Assembly: GCA_006538405.1 (NCBI GenBank)
Contig: BJKQ01000004.1
Span: forward strand, 2,170,001-2,234,000
Direction of reading: 5' to 3'
Source: Hansfordia pulvinata
Taxonomy: Eukaryota; Ascomycota; Sordariomycetes; Xylariales
Length of the DNA stretch: 64,000 nt
Shown here: positions 57,916 to 64,000 of the stretch, in pieces
Position numbering within the stretch: position 1 is the stretch's first letter
Layout of the letters: each line of letters opens with the position of its first letter
Translations under genes and position numbers: made by a program
The notes under the pieces: model-generated
What the model was told of the DNA's origin: nothing
Seen by the model: only the letters and a program-made list of their open reading frames with translations
The model's database searches: none

Positions 57916-59772
57916 TCAGCTCTTCTGCCCGTCAATCATGCGATCCTCGCTGCGCGCGCGCGCCAGGGCCTGCTGCACCCTCTCGTTCTCCTCGGCGCGG
58001 ATGCGGCTGCGGGCCGTCTCGAGGCGCTCGACGCCGGCGTTGATGGTCTCTATGTGGACGGACAGCGGGACGCGGAAGGCGCCGGGCCCGCCGGCCCCGG
58101 TGCCGGCGGCGCCCTGCGTCAGCTCGGGGGCCGCGACGCGGTCGCGCAGGTCGCCGAGCTTGGACTGGATGTCGCCGAGGTCGTGGACGAGCCCGACGAG
58201 CTGGGAGACGGCGCTGGTGCGGTGCGTCTCGACGCGCCCGAGCAGGGCCAGCTGCTCGTTGAGGTTGTGCAGGTGGCGCGTGTTGGCGCCAACGAGCGTC
58301 CACAGGGTCCAGAAGGCCTCGGACCAGTTCTCGCGGACGGCGTTGCCGGAGCGCACCACGTGCTCGTTGATCTGCTGCAGGTTGCCCTCGGCCTGGCCCA
58401 GGAGCCGCAGGGCGGCCTGCGCCTCGACGATGAGCGCCGCGATCTTGTCGGAGATCAGCGCCGTGTGCTCCACGTACTTGTCGAGGAGGATCTGGTCGTC
58501 CAGCGCGGCAGCAGGCTGGAAGGGCGCGAAGACCCAGTTAGACCAGCGGGCAATGATGTTGTCGTTTGCCTCTCTCTGGCGCGCAGCCACCGAGTCGATG
58601 TAGCGTGACGTCCAGCGGTTGACGCTTATGATGCTGTCCACCGCGCTGCCCACGTGGGTGTTGAACAGCTGGAGATCGTTGGCGATGGTGCGAGTCGTCT
58701 CTATGTACCCGTCGAACTCGAATATGAGCTCCTCGCGCGCTGGAAGTTCGCTATACTTCACCATTGTGCGAAGGTCTCTGACTGAGGCTTCGGATCGCTT
58801 CATGTCCATAGGGATGGAGACGCCGGCGGCTGAGTCCTCGAGGATCTTCTCAAAGTCTGCTTGCACACCCATTAAGCCATCGAACTCGACCCGTGATCTG
58901 GTGGAAGGAGGTGACGGCAGGTCAAAGCAGAACGGCAAGTTCAGCATGGAGGCGCCGGGCAGGCGGCACAGGGGAGACAATGAAGCTTCCACAGATGACG
59001 TAAATGTGTTTTTCAACATCAAGCCAGCGCCGAGTGTGAGGTATATGCCCAGGATGAAAGCCAAGGGGTATTTGGCGTAGCGTAGAGCCATGGCAATCAC
59101 GGAGATGGACCAGGCTGCACTTTCGAAGAGAGCTTGCGGGACGGAGTGCGCAAAGCGCTGGGCGGGCGTCGCTGGCGGGGCATGCGAGGAGTCTCGCTCC
59201 TGAGACGCGGATGTAGTGTAGAGTCGTTTTGCAGAGTCCCCATACTGAGTACGCTGAGCGTAGGGCGTTCTCTTGTTGGGCTGAGGCTGCCCCGCGCGTA
59301 GGGTCCGGGAGGAATGGGCGCTCGTGCGCGACGAGTCTGTATGTCCCACGTCGACTCTAGGCATGAAGAATTCGGGAATCGGGGTGCGATCTCTGTCGAA
59401 CGAGGCGTGACGGGTGGAGGCCAGGGAGGGCTGGAACGGCTCGCGGGTGATGATCTGGTCGTCGTCGGCCATGGCTGCAAAGTCGCGGATACTGTCTTGC
59501 GAGCTGATGCTCAAGCCCTGGGAAAGGGGAAGAGACGGATCTTGGGAGAGACCCTGGGAAGATGAAGAGGGCTGAGAAGGGCGGGACGGGCGCGACTGCT
59601 GCGATGGTTGCGAAGGCTCCGATGGCTGTGACTGCGAAGGTTGTGAGGAGAGGATGGCATGGTCGGGGTAGTCATCCTGTACGACTGAGGTGTCAAAGCT
59701 GTCGTTGTCGCCGTCGACCATGCGCCAGGAGCTCTCCACGGGCAGCTGGCGGTTCTGGCTGCGGCGCGGCAT
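57916..59772 (-). CDS. Uncharacterised single-TM protein with disordered N-terminus and coiled-coil C-terminus
   Basis: An intronless minus-strand frame. I start at ATG 59772 (MPRRSQNRQLPVESSWRM), because the 54 upstream codons are low in complexity and lack the codon bias. The product is 618 aa. Residues 1-205 are hydrophilic and rich in Ser/Gln/Pro, with a tract of SQPSQ-type repeats at about 42-92. An amphipathic stretch (FAHSVPQALFESAAWS) leads into one TM helix at about 233-255 (YPLAFILGIYLTLGAGLML). The rest, about 290-618, is helical with heptad-like leucines (LLGQAEGNLQQINEHVV; LHNLNEQLALLGRVETH; ERLETARSRIRAEENERVQQAL). I do not recognise the family. Architecture suggests an organelle or nuclear-envelope membrane anchor with a coiled-coil luminal or cytosolic domain. 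Confidence 0.75.
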   Translation of the reverse strand: MPRRSQNRQLPVESSWRMVDGDNDSFDTSVVQDDYPDHAILSSQPSQSQPSEPSQPSQQSRPSRPSQPSSSSQGLSQDPSLPLSQGLSISSQDSIRDFAAMADDDQIITREPFQPSLASTRHASFDRDRTPIPEFFMPRVDVGHTDSSRTSAHSSRTLRAGQPQPNKRTPYAQRTQYGDSAKRLYTTSASQERDSSHAPPATPAQRFAHSVPQALFESAAWSISVIAMALRYAKYPLAFILGIYLTLGAGLMLKNTFTSSVEASLSPLCRLPGASMLNLPFCFDLPSPPSTRSRVEFDGLMGVQADFEKILEDSAAGVSIPMDMKRSEASVRDLRTMVKYSELPAREELIFEFDGYIETTRTIANDLQLFNTHVGSAVDSIISVNRWTSRYIDSVAARQREANDNIIARWSNWVFAPFQPAAALDDQILLDKYVEHTALISDKIAALIVEAQAALRLLGQAEGNLQQINEHVVRSGNAVRENWSEAFWTLWTLVGANTRHLHNLNEQLALLGRVETHRTSAVSQLVGLVHDLGDIQSKLGDLRDRVAAPELTQGAAGTGAGGPGAFRVPLSVHIETINAGVERLETARSRIRAEENERVQQALARARSEDRMIDGQKS

Positions 59773-61067
59773 GTCGAGGTTGTCGCGGAGGCGCGAGCAA
59801 CGGGGCGAGGACAAGGTCGAGAGGAGCGGCAGGCTGCTCAAGACACAACCAACGGGAAGAAGGTCAGGGCAAGGCGGCGACACGACCGGGGCGTAATGGC
59901 AGCATCTAGGAGGCGGAGAGAGGCTGGCATCCAAAAGTCAAGGTGGGTGCCAGGCAGCAAGCGGCCTTTGTATGATGATGGGGCCAGCGGCGTACTGGAG
60001 ACGGGGCCGGGGCGGGGCTGAATCACAGAGGGGCCGTAGGCAATCGGCGGTCGGCGGTGAATGCTGGTGCGCGAGAGTGAATCGGCAGGGGCGTGAGGGC
60101 AAGGGGGGAAGACGCGGCGTCAGCGTCGGCGGCGGTGTTGATGTTGATCTGCGCGAGGAGGACGGCACAAACTGGGCGCGGTTCCGGGCCTGAGGCGGCG
60201 AGTGAATGCGATTGTTTGTTCAAGGGCAGGCAGCCAGGTACGAGTACATGCAAGCATGGGTGGTAGTCGATGCGCGCCAATGGCAGAGGCGGGACTTGCG
60301 ATGACGTACAAGGGCTGACTCGACCAACGCGCGCTGTCAGTGGCTGGTGACGCCGTCACATGAGCAAACCACCTATCTGCCTCTACCACATGTAGGCACC
60401 TCAGGTACCTATCTACCTCTCGGTACCTGGGCTTGCTGGATTGTTCATCTGCATTGTCGCACGTTTGCAGGCACTCGCTTAGAGAGAGAGAGAGACGATA
60501 TGAGTTTTGAATGATGCGACAATCAATGATCCCTGTAGGATATGTTTTCCCTTCAATTTGAACATGTTGTGCCTCGGGAGCTCGGGAGTCCAAGGGCATC
60601 CGTCTACTTGCAGAGTGTTCAACAATTCTTGTGGTCCCAGAGTCCCCCGCGACGGCGACACGTGGGGACTGGGGGCCCACTAGAGCTTCAACTCTAGAGT
60701 CCACTGGAGCTGGGAATTTCAGAGCCTCGAGGCTGAGCTGCGTTCCCTGGAGCTCTCGAGTTACGGGCACCCCTAGCAATCGGAGAAGCACTGTCTCTCG
60801 CGCCGGGATGTACCCGGACCCGCCTCTCACATGTACCTAGCTGCAGGTACATCCGTCGCCGTATTCGTCAGTCCCGTCACGACTCGCAAATCCAGATCCA
60901 CTGATGTCCAGTCCAACACCTTCGCCGCCTCACAACATACAACCTCACCAGCCCACGAGGTCTGCGCGACAAGCGCTCGCGACCACCTTCGCCGCCCATG
61001 CGATGACTCTCGACATCCACCCGGCCCTTTCTTGACTGAGCCAACCCCTCTCACCCTCACCCTCGAC
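59773..61067. other. Divergent promoter region between the TM protein and threonyl-tRNA synthetase
   Basis: No supported gene. It holds TACGAGTAC at 60239-60247, TACCT repeats near 60400-60428, and an AG microsatellite at 60481-60494. The frame that runs into the synthetase from 60831 lacks the features of a targeting peptide before Met 61068. Confidence 0.55.
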
Positions 61068-62774
61068 ATGTTCGCTGCCAAGGCCATAAGGCGTCGCCTT
61101 CACTGGCTGCGGCTCTCTCCCCCCACCACCACGAATTGCGCCCCCTTTCCCGCCGCCCGCCAGTCTGCCGCCCACAGCCCGTCATCAGCAGTGCCGCGGC
61201 TCTCACTTCTGGCACTGCGCACCAAGTCAACGTCAGCCCCTCGGAATGCGACATCCTCACATCCCTCAGATGAACCACCCGACCATCGCAAGCTCGGCCT
61301 CCACCAAAGCCTCTACACCACCTCCGTCTATAGCCCTGGAACCCCAATTCTCCTTCCTCACGGCACTCGGATCTTCAATCGTCTAGTCGAGTTCCTGCGC
61401 AAGCAGTACGTCCGTTATGGCTTCGACGAAGTCATCACCCCCACCATCTACAAGAAATCGCTCTGGGAGCGCTCCGGCCATCTCGAGAACTATGTCGACG
61501 ACATGTTCACCGTGACTGCGGCCAACGGGCCCCGGGCACACCACCAGCCGGCCACGTCTCCAAGCACGGGAGGCGAAGGGGCCGTGGACAACAGCGCAGT
61601 GCAGAGCTCCGACCCCCACTCGTCCTGCTGTGGCGATCGCTCTCTGGAACATGACGACAACGACGAATACGGGCTCAAGCCCATGAACTGCCCTGGCCAC
61701 TGTCTCATTTTTGCCTCGCAGCCTCGCAGTTACAAAGACCTACCTATTCGCTACGCCGATTTCTCCCCGCTTCACCGAAATGAGGTTTCCGGGGCCCTCA
61801 GTGGGTTAACCCGTGTCCGCCGTTTCCACCAAGACGACGGCCACATCTTCTGCCGCCCTTCTCAGATTTACGACGAAATCCGGAAAACTCTCGACTTTGT
61901 CCGCGACGTCTATGATACCCTCCACCTTGGTCCTTACCGCCTGACTCTTTCCACGCGGCCTGCTGACCACTACATTGGCACTGCTGAGGAATGGGAGGGT
62001 GCTGAGCAAGCTCTTCGCAGCGCGCTTGATGCGTCGGGTCAAGACTGGTCTGTGAACGAAGGCGACGGCGCCTTCTATGGCCCCAAGATCGATATCATCC
62101 TGCGCGATTCACATGGCAAGGAGCACCAGACCGCCACCGTTCAGCTTGACTTCCAGCTACCTAAGCGCTTTGATCTGTCCTACATTGCCCCGGCCCCTGA
62201 ACTGGAAAAGCTCGGACAGACAAGCTCAGCCGAGGAGATTGGCGTCGAGGTGCCCCAGACTGGCGGCCCGGTCACTCCTGTCCTCATCCACCGTGCCGTC
62301 CTCGGGTCTGTCGAACGCCTCATGGCGCTGCTCATCGAGCATTACAATGGCAAGTGGCCCCTTTGGCTCAACCCTCGCCAGGTCGCCATCCTCGCCATCA
62401 ACGACACCGACCCCGTCGTCGCCCTCGCCAAGTCCGCGCAGGACACTCTGCTGGGTCGCGGTAGCAGCGACGGCAAGGGGGTCGCCTTTGGCCACCCCTC
62501 AGGCCTGACCGTGGACCTCGACCTCCGTAGCGTGTCTCTCGCCGCCAAGAAGAAGCAAGCTATCGCCGCCGGATACTCGGTCATTGCCGTCGTCGGCTCC
62601 AAGCAGGTCGACCAGGGCACTCTCACCGTCGATATGGCTGCCCTGCACCGCCTCGACCAAGCGGCAGGAAGGGCCGAACAGCCTACATCATCCCACGGAA
62701 AAGCCCTACAGCAGGACATGCTGCCAGCGCAGCTACTCGACGAGCTGATGAAGAGGGTCGCCAATTACTCGTAG
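61068..62774 (+). CDS. MST1: Mitochondrial threonyl-tRNA synthetase
   Basis: An intronless 568-aa frame. I start at ATG 61068 (MFAAKAIRRRLHWLRL), which gives an Arg-rich presequence for mitochondrial import. The frame is open further upstream, so a longer form is possible. It lacks the TGS and editing domains of cytosolic ThrRS, as mitochondrial forms do. The class II core has motif 1 near 115-130 (GFDEVITPTIYKKSLWERSGH) and zinc ligands in MNCPGHC (206-212), the HQDDGH motif (254-259) and LIHRAVLGSVERL. Motif 2 is RNEVSGALSGLTRVRRF. The C-terminal anticodon-binding domain follows WLNPRQVAILAI. An insertion at about 152-198 (Pro/Ser/Asp-rich, encoded near 61520-61660) interrupts the core between MFTVTA and YGLKPMNC and is unusual. 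Confidence 0.92.
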   Translation: MFAAKAIRRRLHWLRLSPPTTTNCAPFPAARQSAAHSPSSAVPRLSLLALRTKSTSAPRNATSSHPSDEPPDHRKLGLHQSLYTTSVYSPGTPILLPHGTRIFNRLVEFLRKQYVRYGFDEVITPTIYKKSLWERSGHLENYVDDMFTVTAANGPRAHHQPATSPSTGGEGAVDNSAVQSSDPHSSCCGDRSLEHDDNDEYGLKPMNCPGHCLIFASQPRSYKDLPIRYADFSPLHRNEVSGALSGLTRVRRFHQDDGHIFCRPSQIYDEIRKTLDFVRDVYDTLHLGPYRLTLSTRPADHYIGTAEEWEGAEQALRSALDASGQDWSVNEGDGAFYGPKIDIILRDSHGKEHQTATVQLDFQLPKRFDLSYIAPAPELEKLGQTSSAEEIGVEVPQTGGPVTPVLIHRAVLGSVERLMALLIEHYNGKWPLWLNPRQVAILAINDTDPVVALAKSAQDTLLGRGSSDGKGVAFGHPSGLTVDLDLRSVSLAAKKKQAIAAGYSVIAVVGSKQVDQGTLTVDMAALHRLDQAAGRAEQPTSSHGKALQQDMLPAQLLDELMKRVANYS

Positions 62775-63126
62775 TGCATCTCAGATGTGCATGGTAATGC
62801 AAAACGATGGCGAAAGTCAGCAATATAGATGTACCATACACTGTAAATTATCCCGATAGACAAGCGCTTGCAGCTGGCAGAGAGGGGCAGTGTCAAGACT
62901 AGACAAAAGAAGAAGGCTTTCCCTCACGCACAAAGTATATACACTGGTGGCTGCCGGTATCCAAGCAAATCACCGCAAGTATGGCCGCTCCGGCCCGAGG
63001 CGACATGCGCGTAATATTTCAGCCGACTTGGGAAACGAAAGGGTGTCAGAAAGCTCGCTGCACTGCCGCCATTGCTTGCTCGTCTGCGTCACCTTTCTGC
63101 GCGCCGTTGCTCTCGGCGAGCTCTCG
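62775..63126. other. Short convergent intergenic region
   Basis: About 350 bp between the synthetase stop and the bHLH gene stop. No gene or notable element is seen. Confidence 0.6.
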
Positions 63127-64000
63127 CTAGTCCTCCAAATCTTCTTCGTCTTCGCCGTTCTGGTGCGCGCCGTCGCCGTTGGTGTGCTTGCCGTTGGCGG
63201 ACTGCTGCAGATAGGCGCGTTCCTTAGTCTCCAGGGCCTCGAGCACGCGGATGGGCCTGGGAGGAGACTGGTCAGCGGGGTGTAGACGAGCAGGTATGGC
63301 AGTTGCCTCGAGGATCGCTGGCAGAACAGAGGGCGGATTGGTCGGGGACCGGGGGGGTGGGGCAAAAAAGACACGCCGAATGCTGGAGTAAGGAAAAAAA
63401 AGCGAAAAAAACATACAACACCGGGGATTCGCTGGTCGTCACCGACCCAACTACTAATCCGGCCCTATTTGGCTTATCTATGGGAGAGCGGACGGGATCC
63501 CGAGTTTTCCAGATGGTATGGTCGTATGTATTGGACGGACGATTTAACACCCTCCATATGCAACCACGAATTTCCTGCAGCGGGCGGAAAAAGACGGCTT
63601 TCGCTTGGTCTCTTTGCCGGACCTTTGCCCGCGGGAGAGGCGCGTCGACAAATCCAGCACCGCGACTCGGCACAGGATAGGGGCGGAATGTCGTCGAGAA
63701 CAAAAGAGAGCCGAGGGAGGCATGAAAATAAATAAAGAGGCGCAGAAAGAACAAGGAGAAGGAAGTTCAAGAGGAATTGATTCAATTCGGACTCACTCTT
63801 TCAGCGCGTCGTCGACAACCTCGCCGCGGAGCTCCCTGGCGGCGACGAGGTCGCGGCGCATCTCCATCTGCTGGCGGATGTAGACGACCGACTCCTTGAG
63901 CACGTGGCCCTCGGAGCGGCCCTGGCCTTCCAGCCCGGGCACCAGGCCGCACAGCCGGTCGAAGCCCTGGCGGATCGCCTCGCGTCGCTTCTGCTCTGCT
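63127..64000 (-). CDS. Ino4-like basic helix-loop-helix protein, 3' part (5' end beyond window)
   Basis: The minus-strand gene enters from the right edge. Exon 64000-63797 encodes the basic and helix-loop-helix region. It has AEQKRREAIRQGFDRLCGLVPGLEGQGRSEG, then VLKESVVYIRQQMEMRRDL and ELRGEVVDDALKE. A 540-nt intron (GTGAGT donor, CTGACC branch, CCCAG acceptor; 63257-63796) leads to the last exon 63256-63127. That exon encodes PIRVLEALETKERAYLQQSANGKH and an acidic tail ending EDEEDLED. The spacing of KRR/E-R residues and the GLEGQGRSEG loop match fungal Ino4-type bHLH factors, which dimerise with an Ino2-type partner and control phospholipid genes in yeast. In filamentous fungi the targets are less clear. 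The intron is unusually long, so an extra small exon is possible. Confidence 0.75.

Noticed and set aside
60831..61067. 79-codon upstream extension of threonyl-tRNA synthetase
   Set aside because: Reads into the promoter motif ATGTACCTAGCTGCAGGTACAT, lacks a presequence character, while Met 61068 begins a typical Arg-rich targeting peptide.

Overview
The window reads as GC-rich nuclear DNA of a filamentous ascomycete, most likely a Sordariomycete (possibly Hypocreales). Genes have short introns (about 50-180 nt, one of about 540 nt) with GTRNGT donors, CTAAC/CTGAC branch points and YAG acceptors. Coding exons are strongly G/C-biased at third positions. The spacers carry many microsatellites, long G/C or A/T runs and a recurring short motif (TACGAGTAC/GTACTCGTA). 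The family calls below come from reading the translations; no database search was possible.

Layout. 1-77 is the 3' tail of an unidentified gene. 1-8 kb holds four unrelated small secreted-protein genes (1055-1799, 2274-2900, 4571-5107, 7530-7856), one of which looks like a prepropeptide with a Kex2-type site before a six-cysteine tail, and a 162-bp MITE-like element at 3471-3632. 8-12.5 kb has no convincing gene. 12581-14886 is an NCS1 purine-cytosine permease, followed by two minisatellites. 15837-17239 is peroxin PEX13 and 18317-19697 an NmrA-like Rossmann protein. 21769-23180 is a seven-bladed PLL-like propeller lectin. 24515-28414 is the XPG/Rad2 repair nuclease, divergent from the NatC subunit NAA38 (29387-29867) across a promoter with a perfect 15-bp inverted repeat. 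A tRNA-Gly(GCC) lies at 32080-32150. 34103-35766 is an aldehyde dehydrogenase, 38612-39570 a conserved unknown with a myristoylation-like N-terminus, and 40630-41804 a short-chain dehydrogenase. About 8 kb without genes follows (41.8-49.8 kb). 49837-53222 is a GT90 (CAP10-like) membrane glycosyltransferase. The right end is housekeeping: sorting nexin 4 (55674-57146), a one-TM unknown (57916-59772), mitochondrial threonyl-tRNA synthetase (61068-62774) and the 3' part of an Ino4-like bHLH factor (63127-64000).

The genes do not form one pathway or an obvious biosynthetic cluster. Two observations stand out. The left end carries a loose group of effector-like secreted proteins beside a MITE. Three otherwise conserved genes (PEX13, the aldehyde dehydrogenase and GT90, the last twice) are each broken in a way that one extra C in a C-run would repair, which points to consensus errors in the assembly more than to pseudogenes.
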